From: Rhizobium brockwellii
Lineage (GTDB): Bacteria > Pseudomonadota > Alphaproteobacteria > Rhizobiales > Rhizobiaceae
DNA length: 64,000 bases
Assembly (NCBI RefSeq): GCF_000769405.2
Contig: NZ_CP053439.1
Coordinates: 1,922,001-1,986,000 of the forward strand
Reading direction: 5' to 3'
The notes below the pieces were generated by a model. It did not search any database. It saw only the letters and a program-made list of their open reading frames with translations, and had not been told where the DNA came from. Positions 1 to 9,898 of the stretch are shown piece by piece (position 1 is the first letter of the stretch; each line of letters begins with the position of its first letter). The translations under genes and the position numbers were made by a program.

Positions 1-2
1 AC

Positions 3-65
3 GACGAATGTTTCATCGCCAATTCGGTGAAGACCGAGGTGCGCTGCGTTCCGGTTCTGGGCTGA
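3..65 (+). CDS. C-terminal end of an unidentified protein (cut by window edge)
   Basis: An open frame enters from the left edge and ends at TGA 63-65, giving the last 20 residues (DECFIANSVKTEVRCVPVLG). It is convergent with the oxidoreductase gene, whose stop is 11 bases away, so the spacing fits a real gene end. The visible part is too short to name a family. Confidence 0.4.
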   Translation, partial: DECFIANSVKTEVRCVPVLG

Positions 66-76
66 AGCCGTCGGCG

Positions 77-748
77 TCAGTTCATGCCTGATCGCGCCTC
101 GGCCTTCGCCTTGGCGATGTCCCGCAGTGCGTTCGCCAGCACGTCGGGCGTCTGTGCGCCGCTGACGGCGTATTGCTGATCGAAGATGAAGAACGGCACG
201 CCGTTGACGCCCATCTCCTGCGCCGCCTTGATCTCGGCGACGATTAGATCGCGATCGGCATCGGAGGCAAGCAGCGAGCCGATGACTGAACGGTCGAGCC
301 CGGCCTTTTCGGCGATATCGAGCAACACCGCATGGTAGCCGACATTGCGGCCTTCCTCGAAATTCGCCTTGAACAGCGCCGCAACGACCTTGTCCTGCTT
401 CTCGCGACCTTCGATCATCGCCCAGTGGACCAGTCGATGCGCATCGAGCGTGTTCGGGCCGATCTTGATCGCCTCGAAATTAAAGGCGATGCCGACCTCG
501 CGGCCGTAATCGCTGAGCATCTTATGCGCCTGCGCCACGCGCTCCTCGCCGCCGAGCTTTTCCGCCAGCGCCTTCTTCTGGTCGACACCTTCCTTGGGAT
601 AGTCGGGATTGAGCTGGTACGGCCGCCAGTTGATATCGACGCCGATTTGGTCCTGCACCTCGGCGATGGCGAGTTCCAGCCGCGCCTTGCCGAGATAGCA
701 CCAGGGGCAGACGACATCTGAGACGACGTCGATGGTGATACGCTCCAT
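77..748 (-). CDS. DsbA-family (FrnE-like) oxidoreductase
   Basis: A 223-residue thioredoxin-fold protein of the DsbA/FrnE family (also annotated 2-hydroxychromene-2-carboxylate isomerase-like). The dithiol motif CPWC lies at residues 14-17, right after the first beta strand, an all-helical insertion follows, and the cis-proline loop is in GVNGVPFFIF near the C-terminus. There is no signal peptide, so it should act in the cytoplasm as a thiol-disulfide oxidoreductase. The open frame extends upstream, but the ATG at 748 has an AGGA ribosome site and begins the conserved fold. The YejA-like gene ends 68 bases upstream on the same strand, so co-transcription is possible. Confidence 0.88.
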   Translation of the reverse strand: MERITIDVVSDVVCPWCYLGKARLELAIAEVQDQIGVDINWRPYQLNPDYPKEGVDQKKALAEKLGGEERVAQAHKMLSDYGREVGIAFNFEAIKIGPNTLDAHRLVHWAMIEGREKQDKVVAALFKANFEEGRNVGYHAVLLDIAEKAGLDRSVIGSLLASDADRDLIVAEIKAAQEMGVNGVPFFIFDQQYAVSGAQTPDVLANALRDIAKAKAEARSGMN

Positions 749-816
749 GATAATCTTCCTTATTCTCATGCGTCTCCGCGGGGCGACATTTCGGCCGGCA
801 GCGGTTCGGTTGCTTC

Positions 817-2634
817 CTATTGCGCGCTCGCGTCCCACCATACCGGCAGCTGGTAGCCGTAGAGCGGCACGGTGTCGGGATGGCCGATGCGCTTGCTGCG
901 CGCCACCCATTGCTGGTCCATATGATAGAGCGGCAGCACGTAATGGCCGGAAAGCAGCAGCCGGTCGTAGGAGCGCACCGCCGCGGTGAAATCCTCGGCC
1001 GAGCGCGCCCGGAGCAGATGATCGATCAAGGCATCGAGATCGGGGTCGGCAGCGCCCGCGAAGCTGTCGCTGCCCTCACGGGTCTTCGCGGCTGAAGACC
1101 AGCGGCCGAGCTGTTCGTTTCCAGGCGATAGCGAGGACGTGTAGGACTTCATGATCATGTCGTAGTCGAAGCTGTTCGTCCGGCTCTGATACTGCGAATC
1201 GTCGACCGTGCGGATCGAAACTGCGATGCCGATCGTCTGCAGCGAACGCTGATAAGCGACGGCAAGCTTCTCCTGGTCGGCATTCTGCGTCATGATCTCA
1301 AAGGCGAGCTGGCGGCCGGAGCCATCGAGCATCTTGCCGCCCTGGATCGTATAGCCGCCCTGTTTCAGTTGCTCGACGGCCTGTTTCAGCACATTGCGGT
1401 CGCGGCCGGAGCCGTCGGTGACCGGCAGCTTGTAGGTGCCGTCGAGAATCTCCGGCGCGATCTTGTCCTTGATCGGCCCGAGCAGGGCAAGCTCGGCCGC
1501 ATTGGCAGGAACCCCGAAACTCGACAGCTCGGAATTCTGCCAGAAGCTCTGCGTGCGTTTGTAGGCGCCGGAATAAAGGTTCTTGTTCGCCCATTCGAAA
1601 TCGAACACCAGCGACAGGCCTTCGCGCACCTTGGGATCGGCAAAGATCGGCCGGCGCGTGTTGAACACGAAGCCGAGCATGCCGCTTGGTAGTTTCGGTG
1701 TGAACACGTCCTTGACCACAGCCCCCGAGGTGACGGCGGGGAAATTATAGGCATTGGCCCAATGACCGGGATTGCCGTCGGGATAGATATCGACATCGCC
1801 CTTCTTGAAGGCCTCAAACAGCGTCGTATCCTGCAGGAAATACTGGACGGTGATCTGGTCGTAATTGTCCGTGCCGACCTTGGCGGGAATGTCCTTGCCC
1901 CAGTAGTTCGGATCGCGCTCATAGGTGATGCTCTCGCCGGGCTTCACCGTCTTCACCTTGTAGGGACCGGAGCCGACCGGCGGCGTCAGCGACGAACGGT
2001 CGAAGGTTGCCGGATCGATCGCATGTTTCGGCAGCACCGGGAACAGACCGAAGATCAGCGGCGTCTCCCGGTCGGCCTTGTCGTTGAAGGTGAAGCGCAC
2101 GCTGTGTTCGCCGACCTTTTCCATCTTGGCGACGACGTTGAGGCGGTTGGCGAAGGGCACGCGGCCCTTGTCGCGCATCAGCTCGAAGGTGAACATCACG
2201 TCTTCGGGCGTCACCGGCTGGCCATCGGCCCATTTCGCCTTCGGATTGAGATTAAACTGGATGAATCTCCGGTCGTCGTCCCATTCGACCGTCTCGGCCA
2301 GAAGGCCGTAGAGTGTGAAGGGCTCGTCCCTGGAACGCTGCATCAGCGATTCGTAGACGAGATTGCCATAATCCGGATCCCACATACCGCGCGCCGTCGT
2401 GCGCATGCTCTTCAGGATGAACGGGTTGAGGTTGTCGAAGGTGCCGACCACGCCATAGGTGATCTTGCCGCCCTTTTTCACGTCGGGATTGACGTAAGGG
2501 AAGTGTTTGTAGTCGGCCGGCAAGGCCGGCTCGCCGTGCATCGCGATGCCGTGCAGCGCGATGCCGTGCAGCGGCTCGGCGGCAACAGTGCCGCACAGCA
2601 GCGAGAGGACGAGGGGGACGACGATCCGGAGCAT
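817..2634 (-). CDS. Family 5 (YejA-like) peptide ABC transporter substrate-binding protein
   Basis: A 605-residue periplasmic solute-binding protein of the peptide/nickel family (SBP_bac_5), the size and N-terminal pattern of YejA-type proteins. A signal peptide (MLRIVVPLVLSLLCGTVAA) is followed by a short repetitive stretch with three HGxA/HGE units, then YVNPDVKKGGKITYG and the family motif TFDNLNPF. Core segments such as ADGQPVTPEDVMFTFELMRD and VGSGPYKV are present. I chose the ATG at 2634 because it starts the signal peptide and has AAGGAT upstream; the frame is open for another 63 codons. No permease or ATPase genes are adjacent in the window, so this may be an orphan binding protein or its partners lie elsewhere. 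Confidence 0.9.
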   Translation of the reverse strand: MLRIVVPLVLSLLCGTVAAEPLHGIALHGIAMHGEPALPADYKHFPYVNPDVKKGGKITYGVVGTFDNLNPFILKSMRTTARGMWDPDYGNLVYESLMQRSRDEPFTLYGLLAETVEWDDDRRFIQFNLNPKAKWADGQPVTPEDVMFTFELMRDKGRVPFANRLNVVAKMEKVGEHSVRFTFNDKADRETPLIFGLFPVLPKHAIDPATFDRSSLTPPVGSGPYKVKTVKPGESITYERDPNYWGKDIPAKVGTDNYDQITVQYFLQDTTLFEAFKKGDVDIYPDGNPGHWANAYNFPAVTSGAVVKDVFTPKLPSGMLGFVFNTRRPIFADPKVREGLSLVFDFEWANKNLYSGAYKRTQSFWQNSELSSFGVPANAAELALLGPIKDKIAPEILDGTYKLPVTDGSGRDRNVLKQAVEQLKQGGYTIQGGKMLDGSGRQLAFEIMTQNADQEKLAVAYQRSLQTIGIAVSIRTVDDSQYQSRTNSFDYDMIMKSYTSSLSPGNEQLGRWSSAAKTREGSDSFAGAADPDLDALIDHLLRARSAEDFTAAVRSYDRLLLSGHYVLPLYHMDQQWVARSKRIGHPDTVPLYGYQLPVWWDASAQ

Positions 2635-2918
2635 TCGGCAATCCTTGATCCGTGAAAACGGGCATGATTCACCGCGGAGATTATCATGGGGTCGACCAAT
2701 TCCAACACGGAGCGGCGATTTCTTTGGCATCGCGACGAAATGCACCTCAAATTGCCAAAGAAATGCTGGATATCTTGAACGCTGCGATGTAACAGGTGAA
2801 CCCGAAGTTTCGGGGTCATGCATTTGCCTTATTTTTTTAAGAGGTGGAGTGCCGAACGACCCGATGGTTGGGGCGGCAAGACGCTGCCCCGAACGGATAT
2901 CAGGAGACGGAATTCGTT

Positions 2919-3581
2919 ATGATGTTCAAGTCTGAAATGAAAATGCGGGCAGCACTGTCCGTTCTGGCGGTGGTGTTCGGCGCTTCGGCTCCGGTCTCCT
3001 CCTTCGCACAGGATGCGGCAGCGCAGGCTCCGGCCGATGCCCCGGCACAGGCCGCAGGAGCGCCGAAGCTCGGCTGGTACAAGACCTGCAGCAAGCAGGA
3101 AGACAACGACATCTGTGTTGTCCAGAACCTGATCCTCGCCAATGGCGGCCAGCTCGTTACGGCGGTCGGCCTGATCTCGGTTTCCGGCAAGATCAACCGC
3201 AAGCTCCTGCAGGTCTCGGTTCCCACGGCACGCCTTGTTCCTCCCGGGGTCATCATGCAGATCGACGGCGGCAAGGGCCAGAAGCTCGATTACGCTGTCT
3301 GCCTGCCGGACAAGTGCACCGCCGAAATTCCGCTGACCGACGCGATGATCGCCAGCCTCAAGAAGGGCAGCGACGTGATCTTCACCTCGATCAACTTCCG
3401 CCGCGCCCCGAACCCGATCAAGATTTCGCTTGAAGGCTTCACCGGTGCTTATGACGGCGAACCGGTTTCCGAATCCAAGCTTGCTGAAAGCCAGCGCAGC
3501 CTGCAGGACAGCATGCAGAAGAAGGCCGAGGAGGCCCGCAAGAAGCTGGAAGACGCCCAGAAGGCAGCCAAGGCGCAGTAA
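2919..3581 (+). CDS. Invasion-associated locus B (IalB) family protein
   Basis: A 220-residue exported protein of the IalB family, first described in Bartonella and widespread in Rhizobiales. A signal peptide ends near SSFAQ, an Ala/Pro-rich linker follows, and the family core starts at GWYKTCSKQEDNDICVVQN and contains the four cysteines (two in CSKQ..DIC, two in VCLPDKC) likely forming disulfides. The C-terminal 35 residues are a charged Lys/Glu/Ala-rich helix (coiled-coil-like). The start has AGGAG about 12 bases upstream; a second ATG follows directly. A strong terminator follows the stop. The role in free-living rhizobia is not established; an envelope role is an inference. Confidence 0.88.
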   Translation: MMFKSEMKMRAALSVLAVVFGASAPVSSFAQDAAAQAPADAPAQAAGAPKLGWYKTCSKQEDNDICVVQNLILANGGQLVTAVGLISVSGKINRKLLQVSVPTARLVPPGVIMQIDGGKGQKLDYAVCLPDKCTAEIPLTDAMIASLKKGSDVIFTSINFRRAPNPIKISLEGFTGAYDGEPVSESKLAESQRSLQDSMQKKAEEARKKLEDAQKAAKAQ

Positions 3582-3603
3582 TCCTGCCATCATTTCTAGA
3601 CAG

Positions 3604-3629
3604 AAACCCGGCCTTGCGCCGGGTTTTTT
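3604..3629 (+). terminator. Rho-independent terminator of the IalB-family gene
   Basis: Perfect 9-bp stem (AAACCCGGC / GCCGGGTTT) with a 5-base loop followed by T6, 22 bases after the stop codon. Confidence 0.9.
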
Positions 3630-3642
3630 GTTGCGCAAAGAA

Positions 3643-3669
3643 AAGGCCTCGCCGGGATTGCGAGGCCTT
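3643..3669 (-). terminator. Rho-independent terminator of hspQ
   Basis: Perfect 10-bp stem AAGGCCTCGC / GCGAGGCCTT with a 7-base loop. Read on the minus strand it is followed by TTCTTT, and it sits just after the hspQ stop, facing the IalB-gene terminator. Confidence 0.85.
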
Positions 3670-3692
3670 GTTGATACGGTCGGGCATTCGGT

Positions 3693-4022
3693 CTAGTGGG
3701 CGAAGCTCATCTTGGGTTTGAACTGCCCTGACGGGGCCTGATCGAAGATCTGGTAGATCTGTGGGTTGCGAAGCGGCGTGCCGCTTTCGTCGTTCATCAG
3801 GTTCTGCTCGGAGACGTAGGCGACATATTCGCTTTCGTCATTTTCAGCGAGCAGGTGATAGAAGGGCTGGTCCCTGCTAGGGCGCACCTCGGCCGGAATG
3901 GAATTCCACCACTCCTCCGTATTCGCGAACTCAGGATCAACGTCGAAGATGACGCCGCGAAACGGAAATACCTTGTGCCGAACCACTTCGCCGATACTGA
4001 ACTTTGCTACTCTTTCTTTCAT
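3693..4022 (-). CDS. hspQ: Heat shock protein HspQ (YccV-like hemimethylated-DNA-binding fold)
   Basis: A 109-residue protein matching HspQ/YccV. The core runs from KFSIGEVVRHKVFPFRGVIFDVDPEF through DQPFYHLLAENDESEYVAYVSEQNL, the usual length for the family. In enterobacteria HspQ is a specificity-enhancing factor for Lon and affects DnaA stability; in Rhizobium this is inferred. I start at 4022 (MKERVAKF) because GGAAG lies 8-12 bases upstream, not at the upstream in-frame ATG. It is a single gene with its own terminator. Confidence 0.9.
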   Translation of the reverse strand: MKERVAKFSIGEVVRHKVFPFRGVIFDVDPEFANTEEWWNSIPAEVRPSRDQPFYHLLAENDESEYVAYVSEQNLMNDESGTPLRNPQIYQIFDQAPSGQFKPKMSFAH

Positions 4023-4142
4023 GGTACGACTTCCTTTCATCACCAAATTTGGTGATTGGTGCCGCGCAAATCAAGATTTTGCACGCCGTTCGTCACATGA
4101 ACGTCATATCCTCGCCATTTGCCGTTCATGACCTGGGAGGCG

Positions 4143-4166
4143 AAAGCCCCGGCGGGCCGGGACTTT
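4143..4166 (-). terminator. Probable terminator after glnA
   Basis: Ten-base stem AAAGTCCCGG / CCGGGGCTTT (one G-U pair) with a CGGG loop lies 18 bases after the glnA stop on the minus strand. The T-run is short, so strength is uncertain. Confidence 0.6.
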
Positions 4167-4183
4167 CTGTGTTCTGAGCCCGA

Positions 4184-5593
4184 TCAGGCCGAATAGTACA
4201 TGTCGTATTCGACCGGATGCGGCGTCATTTCGAAACGCATCACCTCAGCCATCTTCAGCTCGATGAAGGCATCGATCTGGTCGTCGTCGAAGACGCCGCC
4301 GGCCGTCAAGAACTTGCGGTCCTTGTCGAGGCTTTCGAGCGCTTCGCGCAAGCTGCCGCAGACGGTCGGGATCTTTTTCAATTCCTTCGGCGGCAGGTCG
4401 TAGAGATCCTTGTCCATGGCCTTGCCGGGATGGATCTTGTTCTTGATGCCGTCGAGGCCGGCCATCAGCATGGCGGCGAAGGCGAGATAGGGGTTCGCGG
4501 TCGGATCCGGGAAGCGGACTTCGACGCGCTTTGCCTTCGGGTTGGTGCCGAACGGAATGCGGCAGGAAGCCGAGCGGTTACGCGCGGAATAGGCCAGCAG
4601 TACCGGGGCTTCATAACCCGGGACGAGACGCTTGTAGGAGTTCGTCGACGGGTTGGTGAAAGCGTTGATTGCCTTGGCGTGCTTGATGATGCCGCCGATA
4701 TAATAGAGGCAACTTTCCGAAAGACCTGCATATTCGTCACCGGCGAAGGTCGGCTTGCCGCCCTTCCAGATCGACTGGTGCACGTGCATGCCCGAGCCGT
4801 TGTCGCCGAAGATCGGCTTCGGCATGAAGGTCGCCGTTTTGCCATAGGCGTTGGCCACCTGGTGCACGACATACTTGTAGATCTGCATCTTGTCGGCGTT
4901 GCGAACGAGCGTGTCGAACTTGATGCCGAGTTCGTGCTGGGCAGCGGCCACTTCGTGGTGATGCTTTTCGACGACGACGCCCATTTCGGAGAGAACCGTC
5001 AGCATTTCAGAACGCATGTCCTGGGCGCTATCGACGGGGGGAACCGGGAAGTAGCCGCCCTTGACACGCGGACGGTGCCCGAGGTTGCCGGTCTCGTAGT
5101 CGGTGTCGTCGTTCGACGGCAATTCGGTGGAATCGAGCTTGAAGCCGGTGTTATAAGGATCGGCCTTGTACTTGACGTCGTCGAAGACGAAGAATTCGGC
5201 TTCCGGGCCGACGAAGATGGTGTCGCCGATGCCGGAGGCCTTCAGATAGGCTTCGGCCTTCTTGGCGGTGCCGCGCGGATCGCGGTTATAGGCCTCGCCG
5301 GAGACCGGATCGAGGATGTCGCAGACGATGACCATGGTCGACTGGGCGAAGAACGGGTCCATATGCACCGTTTCGGTGTCGGGCATCAGCACCATGTCGG
5401 ACTCGTTGATGGCCTTCCAGCCGCCGATCGAGGAGCCGTCGAACATCACGCCGTCAGCGAACATGTCTTCGTCGACGCAGACAACGTCCATCGTCACATG
5501 CTGCAGCTTGCCCTTCGGGTCGGTGAAACGCAGATCGACGAACTTTACGTCGTTCTCCTTGATCTGCTTCAGAATTTCGCTTGCGGTCGCCAT
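4184..5593 (-). CDS. glnA: Type I glutamine synthetase
   Basis: A 469-residue GlnA that makes glutamine from glutamate, ammonia and ATP in the cytoplasm. Family signatures are present: [10 protein letters not shown], the metal and glutamate site [25 protein letters not shown], and the ATP-loop segment [18 protein letters not shown]. The adenylylation tyrosine is in [10 protein letters not shown] (Tyr398), so the enzyme should be switched by GlnE-dependent AMP addition. The start has GGAGGAAA upstream. It follows glnB by 78 bases on the same strand, the classic rhizobial glnBA unit, and should be driven from the sigma-54 promoter before glnB. Confidence 0.98.
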   Translation of the reverse strand: MATASEILKQIKENDVKFVDLRFTDPKGKLQHVTMDVVCVDEDMFADGVMFDGSSIGGWKAINESDMVLMPDTETVHMDPFFAQSTMVIVCDILDPVSGEAYNRDPRGTAKKAEAYLKASGIGDTIFVGPEAEFFVFDDVKYKADPYNTGFKLDSTELPSNDDTDYETGNLGHRPRVKGGYFPVPPVDSAQDMRSEMLTVLSEMGVVVEKHHHEVAAAQHELGIKFDTLVRNADKMQIYKYVVHQVANAYGKTATFMPKPIFGDNGSGMHVHQSIWKGGKPTFAGDEYAGLSESCLYYIGGIIKHAKAINAFTNPSTNSYKRLVPGYEAPVLLAYSARNRSASCRIPFGTNPKAKRVEVRFPDPTANPYLAFAAMLMAGLDGIKNKIHPGKAMDKDLYDLPPKELKKIPTVCGSLREALESLDKDRKFLTAGGVFDDDQIDAFIELKMAEVMRFEMTPHPVEYDMYYSA

Positions 5594-5671
5594 TAATGAG
5601 TTTCCTCCGATTTGCGATGACGGTGTAGGTCGGCGATGACGGTAACGGACTTTGCGCGATTGGCAAAGTGG

Positions 5672-6100
<429 letters not shown>

Positions 6101-6353
6101 TTATCGAAAAAAGACATCGATTCTGTCAAAACCGGCGCGTTTGCGGGGAATTTCACGTGGTTTTGGTAGCGGAACTGGTGGAAAAACATTGTCTCCGATC
6201 AAAATTACATCCGAAGCCGAAAAAGTCATGTATTTTCGCAATCGCGAATGCACATCTCGCGACGATCAAAATATAGGCAAATGCCTAAATTGCGTCCTTG
6301 TCTTTGGTATTTCAGGCGGTTGTTTTTTAGGCGTTTTTTGATTGAATAGGGTG

Positions 6354-7826
6354 ATGATCAAACATTTGTCCGACCTTCTTCTCACGCCTGCCGAAATGGC
6401 TGCCGTCGATGCGGCCGCGGCCGCATCCGGCATCGACTCCTTTGGCCTGATGGAGAGGGCAGGTGCCGCGGTCGCGGCCGCTGCTCTGCGCCTTTATCCC
6501 GGAGCTTTGCGTTTCGTCGCACTCTGCGGACCCGGCAACAATGGCGGCGACGCCTATGTCGCGGCACGTCATCTGCGGCAGAGCGGGGCGGGGGTGGCGC
6601 TATTCCACCTCGGCGATCCCTCCCGGCTGAAGGGCGATGCCGCCCGTGCCCGAGCCGGTTGCGTGGTCCAGGGGCAAAACCTCGACCTCTATCGGCCGGA
6701 AACCGGCGACGTCGTCATCGATGGCCTGTTCGGGGCGGGGCTTGGCCGCGAGGTGCCGGCCAATGCGCGCGCGCTGATCGGCCGCGTCACCGAGGCCGCT
6801 ATTCCGGTGCTCGCCATCGATCTGCCCTCCGGCCTCGATGGCCGCACCGGCAAAGTGCTGGGTGCCGCCTTCCGGGCTCGGAACACCATCACCTTCATGA
6901 CCCGCAAGCCCGGCCATCTGCTGATGCCGGGTAGGGAGCTTTGCGGTGAACTGGAGGTCTTCGACATCGGTATTCCCGCCCGCATCATCCGCGCTGAGGC
7001 AGGCGGTGTCATCGCCGAGAACACGCCGGATGCCTGGAAGCGTGTGCTGCCGGCCGAGCAGCTGGACACCCACAAATACAAGCGCGGTCATCTGGTCGTC
7101 TTCTCAGGTGAAGCCGACAAGACGGGTGCCGCGCGCATGTCGGCGATCTCGGGCCTGAAGGCCGGCGCCGGCCTGGTGACGATCGCCGCCCCGCATGCGG
7201 CGATGGCCGCCAATGCTGCGCATCTCACCGCCGTCATGCTGCATGCCATCGACGACGAGGCCGACCTCGGCGACTGGCTCTCCGACAAGCGGCTGCAGAC
7301 CTTCGTCCTCGGCCCTGGTTTCGGTATCGGCGCCAGGGCGCGCGGCTTCGTCTCGGCCCTTGCCGATCGCCATCTGGTGCTCGATGCCGACGGCATCTCC
7401 TCGTTCAAGGACGATCCGCAACAGCTGTTTGATCTTTTCCAGGGTGAGTCGCGTCTGGTGCTGACGCCGCACGAAGGCGAATTCGGCCGGCTCTTTCCCG
7501 ATATCGCCGGCGACGATGCGCTCGGCAAGGTGGATAAGGCTGTGGCCGCCGCCCGCCGCGCCAATGCCGCGATCATTTACAAAGGCGCCGATACCGTCAT
7601 CGCAGCACCCGACGGCCGTGCGCTCATCAATACCAACGCTCCCGTCTGGCTTGCCACCGCCGGTTCAGGCGACGTGCTGGCCGGCATCATCGGCGGCTTG
7701 CTCGCCCAGGGCCTGCCGGCCTTCGAGACCGCGGCCGCGGGCGTCTGGCTGCACGGCGAGGCCGGCCAACGCGCCGGCAAGGGGCTGACGGCGGAGGAGC
7801 TTGCAGCCGAGGTGTTGCCGCTTTAG
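6354..7826 (+). CDS. nnr: Bifunctional NAD(P)H-hydrate epimerase / ADP-dependent dehydratase
   Basis: A 490-residue repair enzyme fusing two YjeF domains. The N-terminal epimerase domain (about 1-210) carries the NNGGDAYVAARHL loop, and the C-terminal ribokinase-like dehydratase (about 225-490) has KRGHLVVFSGEADKTGAARM and the nucleotide/catalytic motif AGSGDVLAGIIGGLLAQG. Together they return damaged hydrated NAD(P)H to active cofactor. The frame opens at a TTG (6342) with a GTG and ATG just behind; I take ATG 6354 as most likely, with AGGG just upstream. The gene is divergent from glnBA. Confidence 0.92.
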   Translation: MIKHLSDLLLTPAEMAAVDAAAAASGIDSFGLMERAGAAVAAAALRLYPGALRFVALCGPGNNGGDAYVAARHLRQSGAGVALFHLGDPSRLKGDAARARAGCVVQGQNLDLYRPETGDVVIDGLFGAGLGREVPANARALIGRVTEAAIPVLAIDLPSGLDGRTGKVLGAAFRARNTITFMTRKPGHLLMPGRELCGELEVFDIGIPARIIRAEAGGVIAENTPDAWKRVLPAEQLDTHKYKRGHLVVFSGEADKTGAARMSAISGLKAGAGLVTIAAPHAAMAANAAHLTAVMLHAIDDEADLGDWLSDKRLQTFVLGPGFGIGARARGFVSALADRHLVLDADGISSFKDDPQQLFDLFQGESRLVLTPHEGEFGRLFPDIAGDDALGKVDKAVAAARRANAAIIYKGADTVIAAPDGRALINTNAPVWLATAGSGDVLAGIIGGLLAQGLPAFETAAAGVWLHGEAGQRAGKGLTAEELAAEVLPL

Positions 7827-8020
7827 CGCCTCCGCATGGGCCAGCACTACGGCAGGTCCGTCTTTCGCTGGACGAGGGCGGGTTGAGCCCGATGCCGGCT
7901 GAATAACGGCCATTGTCGTCGCGATCCTTGCGTGGCATCTTCCCGGCGGAGGATTCCACCTCTCGTTGACGGGCTTTCCGTTTTTTACTGCGTAAGACTG
8001 TCTTCTCGACGGAGGCTCGA

Positions 8021-9037
8021 ATGAGTATTGGCCTGATCGCCCTTCTTGATGATATCGCGGCATTGGCCAAGGTGGCTGCGGCGTCGCTCGACGATATTGC
8101 CGGCCAGGCTGCCAAGGCAGGCGCGAAAGCGGCTGGCGTCGTCATTGATGATGCGGCCGTCACACCCCGCTACGTCACCGGATTTTCGGCAGCACGCGAA
8201 TTGCCGATCATCGGCAAGATCACGCTCGGCTCGCTGAAGAACAAGCTTCTGATCCTGCTTCCCGCAGCACTGATCCTGAGCCTTGTCGCACCGCAGGCGA
8301 TCACGCCGCTGCTGATGATCGGCGGGCTTTATCTCTGCTACGAGGGTGTGGAAAAAGTCTACGGGCTGGTGCTGCCGCATGCGGCCCACGCCCATGAATC
8401 GGCACTCGAGGCGACGAGCCTCGATGCCAAATCGCTAGAAGACGAGAAGGTTGCCGGCGCAATCAAGACGGATTTCATCCTGTCGGCCGAGATCATGGCG
8501 ATTACCCTCGCCGCGGTGCCGTCAGGCAGCATGTTCACGCAGGCCGTCATCCTTGCCGTCGTTGGGCTGGGCATCACGGTCTTGGTCTATGGCGGTGTGG
8601 CGCTTATCGTGAAGGCCGATGATCTGGGTCTGATGCTGGCGCGTGTGCAGGCGGCATCTCCGATGGGCGCCTTCCTGCGTTCGATCGGAAAGGGGCTTGT
8701 CACGGGCATGCCTTATTTTCTGAAAGTGCTCGGCATTGTCGGAACGGCCGCCATGATCTGGGTCGGCGGCGGCATAATCGTTCATGGCCTCGAAGCCTAC
8801 GGGATCGGCGGCCTTGCGCATCTGATCCATGATGCCGGCGAGGCGACGGCGCATGCCATTCCCGTTCTGGCATCGGTACTGCGCTGGATCGTCGAGGCCA
8901 CAGGAGCGGGCATCGTCGGTATCGTCGCCGGCTTGATCGCAATTCCGGTCGCAGGCTACGCCGTTTCGCCGCTATGGCGGTACCTCAAATCGCTCCTGCC
9001 GCGCCGGAAAGAGGCGCTGGCGAACGAGAAGAAATGA
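8021..9037 (+). CDS. DUF808 (YedI-like) inner membrane protein
   Basis: A 338-residue protein of the DUF808 family. A soluble Ala/Asp-rich N-terminus (MSIGLIALLDDIAALAKVAA) precedes the diagnostic TPRYVTGFSAARELPII, then several hydrophobic helices (about residues 80-110, 160-200, 225-260, 285-315) and a basic tail. The function is unknown. The start has GGAGG 7 bases upstream. It is a single gene; the 195 bases in front of it hold no gene I can see. Confidence 0.88.
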   Translation: MSIGLIALLDDIAALAKVAAASLDDIAGQAAKAGAKAAGVVIDDAAVTPRYVTGFSAARELPIIGKITLGSLKNKLLILLPAALILSLVAPQAITPLLMIGGLYLCYEGVEKVYGLVLPHAAHAHESALEATSLDAKSLEDEKVAGAIKTDFILSAEIMAITLAAVPSGSMFTQAVILAVVGLGITVLVYGGVALIVKADDLGLMLARVQAASPMGAFLRSIGKGLVTGMPYFLKVLGIVGTAAMIWVGGGIIVHGLEAYGIGGLAHLIHDAGEATAHAIPVLASVLRWIVEATGAGIVGIVAGLIAIPVAGYAVSPLWRYLKSLLPRRKEALANEKK

Positions 9038-9067
9038 AGCCTGCCGTTATCGGCGGGCGAGCTTTGC

Positions 9068-9874
9068 CTATTTCGCCAACGTCTGCTGCAGGGCGATTGC
9101 CCCATGCGGCGCATTGACCTTGCCCTCATGGATCATGAAGGCGAAGACGTCGCGCGGCTCGGTCTTCACCTTGCGATCTTCATCGATCAGCGGCAGATCA
9201 TCAGGAACCTTGCCCTCGGCCCAGGTCTCCAGCCGGTCTGCCCAGGCCTTCAGGTCCTTTTCCGAATAGCAGGTCGGGATATCGTCCGAGCCCTTCTGCA
9301 GCCGCGCATAGACGAAATCGGCCGTCACGTCGGCGATCATCGGATATTCGAAATGTTCGGCGCAAACAGGCGCCACGCCATATTTCGCCAGCAGCGCCAC
9401 GAACTCCGGCACCTTGAAGGAATCGTGCCGTACCTCGACCACGTGACGCAGCGTCAGCCCGTCTTGCTTTGCCGGCAGCAGCTTCAGGAAGGCTTCGAAA
9501 TCGTTTGCATCGAACTTCTTCGTCGGCGCGAACTGCCAGAGCAGCGGCCCGAGATGATCGCCGAGTTCGCTGATGCCCGATGACAGGAACCGCTCCATCG
9601 ATTCACCGGCTTCGGCAAGCACCCGCCGATTGGTGACGAAACGCGTCGCCTTCAGCGAAAAGATGAAACCGTCGGGCACGTCGGCCGCCCATTTGGCGAA
9701 GACCGCAGGCTTCTGCGTGCTGTAATAGGTGCCGTTGACCTCGATGACCTTCAACTGGCGGCTGGCGTAATTCAGCTCGTCCTTCTGCTTCAGGCTCTCG
9801 GGAAAGAAATGCCCGCGCCAGGGCTCGAAGGTCCAGCCGCCGATGCCGGTGCGGATAGTGCCGGATTTCGTCAT
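9068..9874 (-). CDS. DUF72 family protein (YecE-like TIM barrel)
   Basis: A 268-residue protein of the DUF72/YecE family. It shows the N-terminal GIGGWTFEPWRGHFFPE, EVNGTYYSTQ, FIFSLKATRFVTH-like and LWQFAPT segments typical of the family. The fold is a TIM barrel; the biochemical function is not known. GGGAGGAC precedes the ATG. The acetyltransferase and uvrA lie upstream on the same strand with a 24-base gap, so the three may form one transcript. Confidence 0.9.
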   Translation of the reverse strand: MTKSGTIRTGIGGWTFEPWRGHFFPESLKQKDELNYASRQLKVIEVNGTYYSTQKPAVFAKWAADVPDGFIFSLKATRFVTNRRVLAEAGESMERFLSSGISELGDHLGPLLWQFAPTKKFDANDFEAFLKLLPAKQDGLTLRHVVEVRHDSFKVPEFVALLAKYGVAPVCAEHFEYPMIADVTADFVYARLQKGSDDIPTCYSEKDLKAWADRLETWAEGKVPDDLPLIDEDRKVKTEPRDVFAFMIHEGKVNAPHGAIALQQTLAK

Positions 9875-9898
9875 GTTGTCCTCCCCATTCGCAGCCGC

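Noticed and set aside
4217..5596. 459-codon open frame opposite glnA
   Set aside because: Covers almost exactly the glnA gene on the other strand; low-complexity Asp/His/Val/Gly-rich product, a GC-rich codon artefact.
6140..6200. Possible NtrC site (CAC...TGGT) upstream of the glnBA promoter
   Set aside because: Only partial half-sites with wrong spacing; not enough to call.
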